From contig QCMR01000001.1 in the NCBI GenBank assembly GCA_003213595.1, positions 1-64,000 of the forward strand: a DNA stretch of 64,000 nt. Reading direction: 5' to 3'. The notes below the pieces were generated by a model. It was not told the DNA's origin. It saw nothing but the letters and a program-made list of their open reading frames with translations, and made no database searches. The DNA is from SAR86 cluster bacterium AG-422-E19. Its GTDB lineage: Bacteria > Pseudomonadota > Gammaproteobacteria > Magnimaribacterales > AG-339-G14. How positions within the stretch are numbered: position 1 is the first letter of the stretch; every line of letters starts with the position of its first letter. Shown here piece by piece: positions 18,594-27,141 of the stretch. The translations under genes were made by a program, and so were the position numbers.

Positions 18594-19726
18594 TGAAATA
18601 TGATGTCCTCATTGTTGGTGCTGGCGTAACTGGTGCCCTGCTTTTTCTTTCATTGAAGAAAAAAAATATAAATGTCGGTCTAATAGACGGTCGAGATAAA
18701 GCCCCAAATAGTTACCGCCATCTATCATTGAATAACAAAAGTATGACATTTCTAAAAGAGCTAGATGCATGGAATGTCATAAGTAAAAATGCTTTTGAAT
18801 ACAACCAGATAAAGGTTTGGGATCAAGAAGGCACTGGATTCATAGATTTCAATGTAAATGAATTGGAAAAAAATATTCCGAATATTGGCTTCATAGTCAA
18901 AGAAGGAGACATTCAAAATTCTCTGTTATCTCTCGTTTCCGATTCAAAAAATCTTTTGTGGAGTTGTAATTTAGAAAAAATAGAGAAAATTAATGGAGAT
19001 ATTCATTGCGAAACATCAAAGGGAAAATTGGAGACAAAAATTTTAATAGGTGCAGATGGCATTCAATCAAGTGTAAGAAACCTTTCTTCGATTTCATCAA
19101 GAACTTGGAGTTACAATCAGACAGCAATAGTTGCCAACTTTTCTGTACCCCAAACAGACCCATGCATTAGACAAACTTTCACCTCGGTGGGACCGCTTGC
19201 TTTGCTCCCAATGAATGAGACTGAACTTACTATGATATGGTCTATTGACGATACCAAGGGCTATGATTACTTAGGTATGAATGAAGTTGACTTCATAAAT
19301 GAAATTCATCAATCTTTCGGGGAAAAACTTCCAGAAATAAAATTCTCAGCCAAAAGGCAGTCATTTCCTCTAAAACACCTCTCTGCAAAAACTTTTGCAA
19401 GAGGTAATGTTTTTCTTGTTGGAGATGCTGCGCACCATATTCATCCGTTAGCAGGATTGGGATTAAACGCAGGAATCGGTGATGTGAAATCTCTATCGGA
19501 TTTAATTACTCCTGAAAGTTTGCTTCAAGTTAAACAAATTGAAGATAGATATAACAGACAAAGAATTCCAATCAATTTAGCCCTAGCAGCTGCTATGGAA
19601 GCTTTCAAAAGAGGTTTCGAGCAAAAAAATATCTGGATAAGACTCATTAGAAATCATGCTTTTAGTCTTACCAATAAACTAACTTTTCTAAAAAATAAAT
19701 TTATTGAGCTCGCTACTGAGCTTTAG
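18593..19726 (+). CDS. ubiH: FAD-dependent ubiquinone hydroxylase, UbiH family
   Basis: Flavoprotein monooxygenase of ubiquinone synthesis. The Rossmann FAD motif VGAGVTGALLFLSL is at the N-terminus, LIGADGIQSSVRN near residue 155, and VFLVGDAAHHIHPLAGLGLNAG near 280 is the UbiH/UbiF FAD-binding signature. Gene order after pepP argues for UbiH (C6 hydroxylase), though UbiF or a broad-range UbiL/UbiM-like activity is possible because only one family member is visible here. The gene overlaps hemG tail-to-tail by 4 bases. Confidence 0.85.
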   Translation: MKYDVLIVGAGVTGALLFLSLKKKNINVGLIDGRDKAPNSYRHLSLNNKSMTFLKELDAWNVISKNAFEYNQIKVWDQEGTGFIDFNVNELEKNIPNIGFIVKEGDIQNSLLSLVSDSKNLLWSCNLEKIEKINGDIHCETSKGKLETKILIGADGIQSSVRNLSSISSRTWSYNQTAIVANFSVPQTDPCIRQTFTSVGPLALLPMNETELTMIWSIDDTKGYDYLGMNEVDFINEIHQSFGEKLPEIKFSAKRQSFPLKHLSAKTFARGNVFLVGDAAHHIHPLAGLGLNAGIGDVKSLSDLITPESLLQVKQIEDRYNRQRIPINLALAAAMEAFKRGFEQKNIWIRLIRNHAFSLTNKLTFLKNKFIELATEL

Positions 19727-20247
19727 TTCTTAATTAATGATTTGGAAAAATCCTCTACTCTTTTCCAGTCGGTAAATTCAAATCTAGCCTTGGCGTCTGT
19801 AGGGCCTTTGGTGATCCACATGATAAGTCTAATCATAAATCTATCGAAAAAATTATATGTTGGGTAATCAACAACGCCAGCAAAAACATCCATTTTGTTT
19901 GGTTTCCATTTTGTTGCTTTGAGAAATTTTGCAACATACGGATTAGTATCGGGAGTATTTTTCTCTGGCTTTCTAGCAACGACATTTACACTAAAAAAAG
20001 CGTTTTCTTTGCTTGAGAGCTCATCAAGGTTTTTTTCAATAAACTCAAAAAGTTCTTTTCGATAGTTACCATATCTGATGCTGGCCCCAATAATAACTTG
20101 TTGATAATTTTTTAAGCTCAGCGATTGAGCATCAACTAATGAAGTTAAGTCAACGTGTACGTGATGCTTGATATGTTCAGCAATTTTGCTCGAGATTTTT
20201 TTAGTATGACCATCTACAGAAGAATATATTACAAGAGTATTTCTCAT
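19723..20247 (-). CDS. hemG: Protoporphyrinogen IX dehydrogenase (flavodoxin-type HemG)
   Basis: Long-chain flavodoxin that oxidises protoporphyrinogen IX, passing electrons to the respiratory quinone. The FMN loop is YSSVDGHTKKIS near residues 8-19; GASIRYGNYRKEL near 54 and the FFSVNVVARKPEKNTPDTNPY insert are typical of HemG rather than electron-carrier flavodoxins. The 174-residue length matches. It is the last gene of the leftward heme operon and follows hemF with a 1-base gap. Confidence 0.92.
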   Translation of the reverse strand: MRNTLVIYSSVDGHTKKISSKIAEHIKHHVHVDLTSLVDAQSLSLKNYQQVIIGASIRYGNYRKELFEFIEKNLDELSSKENAFFSVNVVARKPEKNTPDTNPYVAKFLKATKWKPNKMDVFAGVVDYPTYNFFDRFMIRLIMWITKGPTDAKARFEFTDWKRVEDFSKSLIKN

Positions 20248-20248
20248 C

Positions 20249-21067
20249 TTATTTCCACTTCGCTGACGGCGGCATGGACATCAGGATGGCTTCCGTAGAT
20301 CCTCCTGTTTTTAAACCAAACAAAGTACCTCTATCCCAAATCAAATTGAATTCTACGTAACGCCCTCTTTTGATAAGTTGTTGTTCTTTTTCTTCTTCAG
20401 TCCAGTCTGAGTCTTTTTTGCTAGATACGGTTTCTTTAATAATATTGAGAGTGGTTGAACCAAGCTCTTTTACAAAATCAAAATCATCTTCCCAGTTTCC
20501 GGTATTCAAATGATCAAAAAAAATGCCGCCAACTCCTCTAGGTTCATCTCGATGAGCAAGATAGAAATATTCATCACAATTTTTTTTAAAATCCGAGTAA
20601 TAGTTATTGTCTGATTTATCACATGCTTCTTTTAACTTAGCGTGGAAAAGTTTGGTTTCTTTATCGTCTGGGATTGATGGAGTCATATCTGTTCCGCCTC
20701 CAAACCAATTTTCGCCAGTAGCTAAAAATCGCGTATTGAAATGAAAAGCCGGCACCTTGGGCGATTGCATGTGAGCAACCAAACTGATCCCAGAAGCCCA
20801 ATACTCAGCAGATTTTTCTGTGCCTTTGATTTGGGATTTAAAATCATCAGAAAATTCACCTGCAACAGTTGAAATATTTACCCCAACCTTTTCAAATACC
20901 TCGCCCTTTAGAATGCTTATTTCGCCGCCGCCAGAACCTTTATGATTCCATTTTTTTCTTTCAAACTTTCCGCCATCTAATTCTTCAAAGGCAGTGCAAA
21001 ATTGGTCTCTCAAAGATCTAAACCATTGAGATGCTGAATCTTTTTTTTCATCTAAACTGCTGGTCAT
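20249..21067 (-). CDS. hemF: Oxygen-dependent coproporphyrinogen III oxidase
   Basis: Aerobic oxidative decarboxylation of coproporphyrinogen III. Signatures include GGGEISILKGEVFEKVGVN, HFNTRF, WFGGGTDMTPS, HRDEPRGVGGIFFDHLN and GRYVEFNLIWDRGTLFGL. The protein is 272 residues, a little shorter than E. coli HemF (299), with the C-terminus ending soon after MSMPPSAKW. It overlaps hemH upstream by 4 bases. Presence of HemF and HemG in one operon indicates an oxygen-adapted pathway. Confidence 0.95.
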   Translation of the reverse strand: MTSSLDEKKDSASQWFRSLRDQFCTAFEELDGGKFERKKWNHKGSGGGEISILKGEVFEKVGVNISTVAGEFSDDFKSQIKGTEKSAEYWASGISLVAHMQSPKVPAFHFNTRFLATGENWFGGGTDMTPSIPDDKETKLFHAKLKEACDKSDNNYYSDFKKNCDEYFYLAHRDEPRGVGGIFFDHLNTGNWEDDFDFVKELGSTTLNIIKETVSSKKDSDWTEEEKEQQLIKRGRYVEFNLIWDRGTLFGLKTGGSTEAILMSMPPSAKWK

Positions 21068-22081
21068 AGTTGGGATATTTTATTTGCAATTAAATTATTA
21101 ATGGCTTCCACATGCTCGTCGTTATCATTTAAGCAAGCTATGTAATGGAAAGCCTCACCACCAGAATCTAGGAATATTTCCTTATTTTCTTCATCGATTT
21201 CTTCTATGGTTTCTAAACAATCCATACTAAACCCAGGCGATAAAATTAAGATTTTCTTTACTCCCTCTTCAGGTAATTTTTCCATCAATTCACTTGTATA
21301 AGGTTTTAACCATTCTCTTCCTGCCGCTGCCAATCTCGATTGAAAACTAGTAATGTACTGATTTTCTTCAAGCCCTAAAGCTTCTGCAACCAGGCGAGAA
21401 GTCTTCTGACAAAAACAATGGTAAGGATCTCCCTCATCAAAATATTTTTTTTGGAATGCCGTGATAAGAAAAAACTACCTTGTCTTGTTTTCCATAAAAT
21501 TCATGAGTTTTAATTGTGTTAGCTAATGAATTTATGTACTCAGAATTATCATGGTAGCCGCTCACAAAATGCAAACTAGGAACCCAGCGCCATCTTGAAA
21601 GAATTGCGCTCACCTTATCGAATATTGTTGCAGCAGTTACTGCAGAATATTGAGGAAACAAAGGTAGAAGTAAAATTTTACGACAATTTTTCTCCTTCAA
21701 ACTCAACAAAGCTTTTTCAATGCTTGGATTTCCATAGCGCATGGCTAATTCAAATTCTATAGATTCAGAATTTTCATTCAGGTTTTTTATCTTGCTTAAA
21801 AATCTCTTTGAATAAACCAGCAACGGCGAGCCTTCTTCAAGCCATACTGACTTATAAAGGGCTGCTGATTTTCTTGGTCTAAAAGGCAGAATAAAGAGAT
21901 TAAGTACCAACCACCAGATTATTTTTGGTACTTCTATGACTCTCGTATCTGATAAAAATTCTCTAAGGTATTTTCTTACATCTTTTGTAGAGTAACTATC
22001 TGGCGAACCGAGATTGCAGATAATTACACCAACTTTTTGTTTATCTTCGTGGGAAAAATTCTCTTCGCCTAAAAAACTCAT
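21064..22081 (-). CDS. hemH: Ferrochelatase, split by a single +1 frameshift
   Basis: Inserts Fe2+ into protoporphyrin IX. Two ORFs make one HemH: 22081-21437 encodes residues 1-214 up to VFSYHGIPKKIF, then TGA; the +1 frame continues DEGDPYHCFCQKT, SFQSRLAAAGREWLKPYT and SPGFSMDCLETIEE to 21064. The joined protein would be about 338 residues, normal size, with the active-site His (SYHGIP) and Glu (SGGEAF) both kept. The break lies at A8 (coding strand; 21452-21445) followed by ATA TTT TGA. Losing one A gives PKKYFDEGDPY; a +1 slip on UUU-U before UGA gives PKKIFDEGDPY. It overlaps hemE and hemF by 4 bases each. Sequencing error, programmed shift or a real lesion are all possible. Confidence 0.88.
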
Positions 22082-23097
22082 AAATAAGACCTTACTTTTT
22101 TCACAAAATGTTTAACATTTTCTTGGGGTGTGGTCTTGATAACGCCATGACCTAACCCACATACCCATCCTTTTCTATCCTCTATTGAAAGAGAGGAAAC
22201 TTCTTCTAGAAATAAATTTAAAGCTTTATCAAATTCGTTGAAATCCTGAGTGATGATTTTTTCACTAAAATTGCCTTGGATGAACCCATCATTCCTTTTT
22301 GCAAAAATATCTTGAATGCTGACATTTGAATCTACCCCAATTCCTGCAAAAGGAACTTCGAAACTATCAGATGCATCAAAGATATCATCATAAGAAATTC
22401 CGTCTTTTGCATAGTAGCCAACTTGATTTGGAAAAGACTTTACTAACTCATTTAAAACTTTATTGAGGTAAATAGATAAATCATCTTTAGCAAGCTGGTG
22501 TGCACAAGAATCAAAAATCATTACAAGTTCAGCTCCAGCCTGCAATTGCAAAGAAATGTTTTTATGTAAAAGAGGATAGATATACTCTTCCAAAATTGCC
22601 CATTGGTAACTTTCTATTTTTCCAATCTTGTCTAATTTATTTTTAGCTGAGGCAAAAGATAACAATGTCCATGGTCCGCCAATAAAGCCAATCATAGATT
22701 TATCGTCTGGAAGTAATTCCAAAGTTCTTTCTATTGCCTCCCCTTGGAATTCCAAAGAAGAAATAGGATTTTTATTGACAAGGATTCTAGAAGCATTTTC
22801 TTCTAATAGATGTTCTTTGAATATTGGTCCGGGGTCATAAATCAAATCCATACCCAAAGACTCCAAGGGAAAAAGAATGTCGCTGAATAAAATAGCGACA
22901 TCAAAGTCAAATTCTTCTATTGGACCTAAAGCAGTTTGAGCTGACAAGGCTGGAATTTTACAAAGCTCAACGAAAGAGTGAGATTTCTTGAGATTTTGAT
23001 AATGATTATGATATCTGCCAGCTTGACGCATAAACCATATCGGCGGAATTTCCTGAGGAACCCGATTCAAAGCATTTTGAAACCTGGAGTTACGCAT
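22078..23097 (-). CDS. hemE: Uroporphyrinogen decarboxylase
   Basis: Removes four carboxyl groups from uroporphyrinogen III. The signature PIWFMRQAGRYH lies near residue 20; AILFSDILFPLESLGMDL and GFIGGPWTLLSF follow, and GLGHGVIKTTPQENV closes the barrel. The ORF track begins at 23151 inside hemB, but the ATG at 23097 gives MRNSRFQNAL, the usual start, and a clean 8-base gap after hemB. That makes 339 residues, close to the family norm. Confidence 0.95.
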   Translation of the reverse strand: MRNSRFQNALNRVPQEIPPIWFMRQAGRYHNHYQNLKKSHSFVELCKIPALSAQTALGPIEEFDFDVAILFSDILFPLESLGMDLIYDPGPIFKEHLLEENASRILVNKNPISSLEFQGEAIERTLELLPDDKSMIGFIGGPWTLLSFASAKNKLDKIGKIESYQWAILEEYIYPLLHKNISLQLQAGAELVMIFDSCAHQLAKDDLSIYLNKVLNELVKSFPNQVGYYAKDGISYDDIFDASDSFEVPFAGIGVDSNVSIQDIFAKRNDGFIQGNFSEKIITQDFNEFDKALNLFLEEVSSLSIEDRKGWVCGLGHGVIKTTPQENVKHFVKKVRSYL

Positions 23098-23105
23098 ATC
23101 AGAAA

Positions 23106-24101
23106 TTATAGATTTTTTGCTATCTCTTTTGCGGCATAAGTTAAGATGCAATCCGCACCAGCTCGCTTAAATGAAAGAAGCGATTCAAATATTACTTCCT
23201 CACTTAGCCAGTTTTTTTCAATTGCAGCCTTCAACATAGCGTATTCTCCGCTTACTTGATAAACAAAGGTTGGCATTTGAAATTTTTCTTTAACTGCCTT
23301 TACAACATCAAGATAAGGCATACCTGGTTTTACCATAACAATATCAGCGCCTTCATTTATATCTAAGGCAACCTCGTGAAGAGCTTCATCAATGTTTGCA
23401 ACAGCCATTTGATAAGAGTCTTTTGTTTTATTTCCAAAAAATTTTGCAGATTCTACTGCTTCTTTAAAAGGACCATAGAACTTAGAACTGTATTTTGCTG
23501 AGTAAGCAAGAATCATAGTATTTATGAAGCCCTTTTCTTCAAGGGCTTTTCTTATGACTCCAACTCTGCCATCCATCATGTCAGATGGAGCAATGATGTC
23601 TGTACCTGCTAGAGCTAGCTTCAATGCCTGATCTTCTAGAATTTTGAGTGTCTCATCGTTGTCAACATCGCCGTCCAAATTTATTACCCCATCATGGCCA
23701 TGAGTTGTGTAAGGATCTAAAGCTACATCAGCAATAACTAAAATTTCAGGAAAATTTTGTTTTATTGTTTTTATGACGTTATTGAGAAAATTATTTTCAT
23801 TTACTGCCTCGGAACCTTTCTCGTCTTTCTTGTCTTCATCTATCACAGGAAAAATGGCTACCGCCTTGATACCTAAACTAACGAGTTCCGCGATTTCTTT
23901 GAGAATACTTTTATCTGAGTGTCTAAAAATTCCAACTAGAGATTCAATTTCTTCTTTTTCTTTTATGGATTCCTTAACAAAAATAGGCTGAATAAGGTCA
24001 TCAATGGATAATTTATTTTCTGCAACAAGATCTCTAATAGATTTATTCGATCGCAGTCTTCTCAGCCTAGAAAGAGGATATTTTCTTTTAAAATTTGCCA
24101 T
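23106..24101 (-). CDS. hemB: Delta-aminolevulinic acid dehydratase (porphobilinogen synthase)
   Basis: Condenses two ALA molecules to porphobilinogen. The start MANFKRKYPLSRLRRLR and the substrate Schiff-base lysines, in YSAKYSSKFYGPF and VMVKPGMPYLD, are visible. The metal-binding region reads DVALDPYTTHGHDGVI: the usual zinc cysteines are replaced, so a magnesium-type enzyme is likely. Length 331 residues is normal. It is second in the leftward heme operon, 22 bases after hemC. Confidence 0.95.
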   Translation of the reverse strand: MANFKRKYPLSRLRRLRSNKSIRDLVAENKLSIDDLIQPIFVKESIKEKEEIESLVGIFRHSDKSILKEIAELVSLGIKAVAIFPVIDEDKKDEKGSEAVNENNFLNNVIKTIKQNFPEILVIADVALDPYTTHGHDGVINLDGDVDNDETLKILEDQALKLALAGTDIIAPSDMMDGRVGVIRKALEEKGFINTMILAYSAKYSSKFYGPFKEAVESAKFFGNKTKDSYQMAVANIDEALHEVALDINEGADIVMVKPGMPYLDVVKAVKEKFQMPTFVYQVSGEYAMLKAAIEKNWLSEEVIFESLLSFKRAGADCILTYAAKEIAKNL

Positions 24102-24123
24102 ATTGGGTAAACAGGTGCGTAGC

Positions 24124-25623
24124 TTACTTTGCTTCGTTTACTTTTTCCAGCCAGTCTTCATAGTTTAAAAAAGGCTTTATTTTATTGGGATATAGTTTGT
24201 TCAACTCATCAAAAGTTTTGCCCAAGCCACATGAATGTTCAGCATTTTCAATGCTTGGAAATCTTTTCAAAGCTTCTTTAAATGAACTGATAGACATCCA
24301 ATAGAAATGAGAATATTTGGATAAATCTTCTATCTCTTTTTCAGGCACTAATTTATAAGTTGCAATAAGTTTTTTATCTTTTGATTCTGAATCAACATGA
24401 GAGACCAAAAACCAATTTACCTCCTCAAGTAACGAGCTGGGTTGCGATTGTTCCTCTCCTAGGCTATCTGAAGTCCCATTCACCCATATTCCTTTCCTTG
24501 CTAATTTAAACCAGTTTTCAATGCCGCTTGTCCAAATGACATTTGACAAATCAATTGCTCTAACTTTTTCTATTGAACTTGCTCTTGAGATATACAAACC
24601 AGAATTTTTAATTGCTTCCATTTCTTTTATCCCTTCGTCAACCTTTGATCGGGAAAATAATTTAAAATCCTTTTTTGATTTCGGGTAGAAATCTTCGATT
24701 GGATTTTTGAATCCGGATAATTCTTTCTTGAAAGGAGAAAAAAACCTTTTATCAATGAGTTCATTTTCTGGCGTTAAGCCTTTCTCAGTGGTGATTTTTC
24801 CAAGAGGATGATTTTCTATGCTTACGCCTATTTTTTGATGACAGCCTCCGCCGTATTTTTTGAGTTTTTTTCTTTCCTCTTCTACATCTTTAAAAACATC
24901 TAAATCATTGATTTCATTGAGTAATTCAATTACTTCTTTATTACCTGATTTTATCTCGACAGCTAATGCTCCTTGGCCAGGCGCACAAGGATTTTGTGAA
25001 CAAGGAATTACCATCCACAAAAATTCATCTAAGTCCTTTTTAAAGGAATCTAATTCAGTTGTTATCTCTTCTATGGGGGATAAAAGTCGATCCAAAGCAG
25101 CCTTGGCTATTACCAAACCATCTGCATTTGAATCTTTAAGTTTTTGAACTCTGGTTAAAATATTTCCCCTGATATCACTAAAGCTGAAAGAGTTTATTTC
25201 AAAAGGAAAAGCTTTCTTTAAAAATTTTGATAGATTTTCTTGTCTTCTTGGAGATGACGTATAGATTTCTAATTTTTTCTTTTTGAAGGAACTTTTCTTG
25301 AAGATCAAAACATCTCTTGGATCAGCTCTTTTTATAGTTGCAGCAATTTCTGTCCCTTCTTCAAGATCAACTGGCAGATCTTTCCAGGAGTGAACGGCAA
25401 TATCTGCTTTTCCAGTTAATAATTCTTCTCGGATGTCTGAGGTAAAAACTCCCATTTCAGGCATTTTGTGCAGGGGTGTAGTTAAGTCTATATCGCCAGA
25501 AGTGTCTTTTGTCTTAAAAATAATTTTAATTTCAGGATATTTTTTTTTAATTACCTCAGAGACTTCTATTGCTTGAAGCTTTGCAAGAGAACTTTTTCTA
25601 GAAATGATAGTTAACTCATTCAT
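24124..25623 (-). CDS. hemC: Hydroxymethylbilane synthase with a HemD-like C-terminal half
   Basis: The first 290 or so residues are porphobilinogen deaminase: ADIAVHSWKDLPVDLEEG, TSSPRRQENL, DIRGNILTRVQKL, and KYGGGCHQKIG with the cysteine that binds the dipyrromethane cofactor. The protein then runs to 499 residues. The last 160 residues resemble uroporphyrinogen III synthase: VIWTSGIENWFKLARKGIWV, a serine-rich HFYWMSISSFKEALKRF and SCGLGKTFDEL echo HemD's two lobes. No separate hemD is in the cluster, so a HemC-HemD fusion is inferred; hemC/D fusions are known in Leptospira. An unusual insert, MVIPCSQNPCAPGQGALA, differs from E. coli HemC. Start chosen at ATG 25623, not the upstream TTG. 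Confidence 0.85.
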   Translation of the reverse strand: MNELTIISRKSSLAKLQAIEVSEVIKKKYPEIKIIFKTKDTSGDIDLTTPLHKMPEMGVFTSDIREELLTGKADIAVHSWKDLPVDLEEGTEIAATIKRADPRDVLIFKKSSFKKKKLEIYTSSPRRQENLSKFLKKAFPFEINSFSFSDIRGNILTRVQKLKDSNADGLVIAKAALDRLLSPIEEITTELDSFKKDLDEFLWMVIPCSQNPCAPGQGALAVEIKSGNKEVIELLNEINDLDVFKDVEEERKKLKKYGGGCHQKIGVSIENHPLGKITTEKGLTPENELIDKRFFSPFKKELSGFKNPIEDFYPKSKKDFKLFSRSKVDEGIKEMEAIKNSGLYISRASSIEKVRAIDLSNVIWTSGIENWFKLARKGIWVNGTSDSLGEEQSQPSSLLEEVNWFLVSHVDSESKDKKLIATYKLVPEKEIEDLSKYSHFYWMSISSFKEALKRFPSIENAEHSCGLGKTFDELNKLYPNKIKPFLNYEDWLEKVNEAK

Positions 25624-25733
25624 TATAACCAATCCTTATAAACAACTATATTATTATAATTCCCTAAAATCTAAATATTTAGTTTGAACTCTTTTACGTC
25701 TATAGTAATGTTCAAATTCCTTTTGGAGATGAA
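25624..25733. promoter_or_regulatory. Divergent promoter region of the heme locus
   Basis: About 110 bases separate the hemC and hemA starts and must hold both promoters. On the plus strand TTGAAC (25684) and TAATGT (25706) stand 16 bases apart and could be a weak sigma-70 promoter; TTTTGGAG just before the hemA ATG is its ribosome binding site. On the other strand the region is AT-rich without a clear box. I see no Fur-like palindrome here. Confidence 0.45.
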
Positions 25734-26984
25734 ATGAACTACAAAAAATATTTTTCCGATGAGTTGACCTCTTTAAAGTCGCAAGGTCTTTACAGAAAAT
25801 TCAGAGAAATAAATCGAGATAAAAAACATTTCCCAAAAGCCACTGAAAGATTCGAAGGCTCCGAAAGACCTGTTGAAGTCTGGTGCAGTAACGACTACTT
25901 AAATTTGAGCCAACACCCAGAAGTTATAAAAAGATCCATTGAAGTTATTGAAGAATTGGGGACCGGTTCTGGCGGCACAAGAAATATTTCTGGAACTTCG
26001 TCATATCATGCCGACTTGGAAAAAGAGCTTGCCGAACTTCATAATAAAGAATCCAGTCTGATCTTCCCTTCTGCATATACAGCTAACCAGTCCACTCTTT
26101 GGACGCTATGTAAAAAACTTGAAGGTATCGAGGTATTCTCCGATGAACTAAATCACGCTTCTATGATTCAAGGTATCAAAAACGCTAACGTTCCTTGTCA
26201 TATTTTTCGTCACAATGATGTCGATCATCTAAAAGAATTGTTAAATACCTCCAATGCCAGTGTGCCTAAACTCATAGTTTTAGAATCTCTTTATTCTATG
26301 GAAGGTTTGCGATCACCTCTCAAACAAATCGTTTCCTTGGCAAAAGAATTCAACGCTTTAACTTATCTCGATGAAGTTCACTCTGTTGGTCTTTATGGGT
26401 CAGAAGGCAGAGGAATTGCAGAAGAGCAAAACGTTAGCGACGAAATAGACATCATAAACGGTACTTTATCTAAAGCTTTTGGCCAAATGGGTGGCTATGT
26501 TGCTGCCAGTTCCGACATTATTGATTTCATAAGAAGTTTTGCTCCTGGTTTTATCTTTACTTCTTCTGCAAACCCAAGTATTGCAGCTGCTTCTATTAAG
26601 GCCATTGAAGTAGCAAAAAAGTCTGAAAATCTTAGAGAAGACATTAGACAAAATTCTGATTTAATAAGAACTGGGTTAAGAGATTTGGAAATTCCTCATC
26701 TCGACAATGACAGTCACATCATTCCCATTCATCTTGAAGATCCGAGACTGTGTAAAAATGCTGCTAATCTTCTTATCGAAGATCATGGAATTTACATTCA
26801 GCCAGTATTTTACCCAACGGTTCCAAAAGGCGATGAAAGATTTAGAGTTACTATTACACCCAAACACCAATCAGAAGATATCGAGAGGTTCTTATCTTCA
26901 TTAAATCAGGTTTGGGATAAATTAAGTTTAAGAAGAGAAAGCTACGCATCCGGCCAAAAACCTCAAGTTACAAAAATTTACTAA
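25734..26984 (+). CDS. hemA: 5-aminolevulinate synthase (Shemin/C4 pathway)
   Basis: PLP enzyme condensing glycine and succinyl-CoA to 5-aminolevulinate. It is ALAS rather than the related KBL or BioF: MNYKKYF start, VWCSNDYLNLSQHPEV, GTGSGGTRNISGTSSYH, LIVLESLYSMEG, YLDEVHSVGLYGSEGRGIAE, the PLP lysine in NGTLSKAFGQMGGY, SFAPGFIFTSS, and the ALAS-specific HGIYIQPVFYPTVPKG. Length 416 matches alphaproteobacterial HemA. ALAS is typical of alphaproteobacteria and mitochondria; gammaproteobacteria normally use glutamyl-tRNA (HemA/HemL). Divergent placement beside the heme operon indicates it supplies general heme synthesis, possibly after ancient transfer. Confidence 0.93.
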   Translation: MNYKKYFSDELTSLKSQGLYRKFREINRDKKHFPKATERFEGSERPVEVWCSNDYLNLSQHPEVIKRSIEVIEELGTGSGGTRNISGTSSYHADLEKELAELHNKESSLIFPSAYTANQSTLWTLCKKLEGIEVFSDELNHASMIQGIKNANVPCHIFRHNDVDHLKELLNTSNASVPKLIVLESLYSMEGLRSPLKQIVSLAKEFNALTYLDEVHSVGLYGSEGRGIAEEQNVSDEIDIINGTLSKAFGQMGGYVAASSDIIDFIRSFAPGFIFTSSANPSIAAASIKAIEVAKKSENLREDIRQNSDLIRTGLRDLEIPHLDNDSHIIPIHLEDPRLCKNAANLLIEDHGIYIQPVFYPTVPKGDERFRVTITPKHQSEDIERFLSSLNQVWDKLSLRRESYASGQKPQVTKIY

Positions 26985-26994
26985 TTTAAAAGTC

Positions 26995-27022
26995 GAAATC
27001 CCGCCAATGGCGGGATTTCTTC
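26995..27022 (+). terminator. Rho-independent-like terminator after hemA
   Basis: An 11-base stem GAAATCCCGCC / GGCGGGATTTC with an AAT loop begins 10 bases after the hemA stop. It is followed by TTCTCTCC, a modest pyrimidine-rich tail rather than a long T run. The GC-rich stem stands out in this AT-rich DNA. Confidence 0.75.
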
Positions 27023-27141
27023 TCTCCAAAAAACTATATTGAAATATCAGGGGGAGATCTTTATGAGATCTGCCATGAGATGAAATGAAAAGGCGTCTCT
27101 AAAAATCCACATATCTCAATTTTCGTTTTTTTTCTGGAAGG

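Noticed and set aside
21064-21333. Independent 89-residue gene
   Set aside because: It is the 3' part of hemH in the +1 frame; the track's M is a TTG Leu codon inside SRLAAAG.
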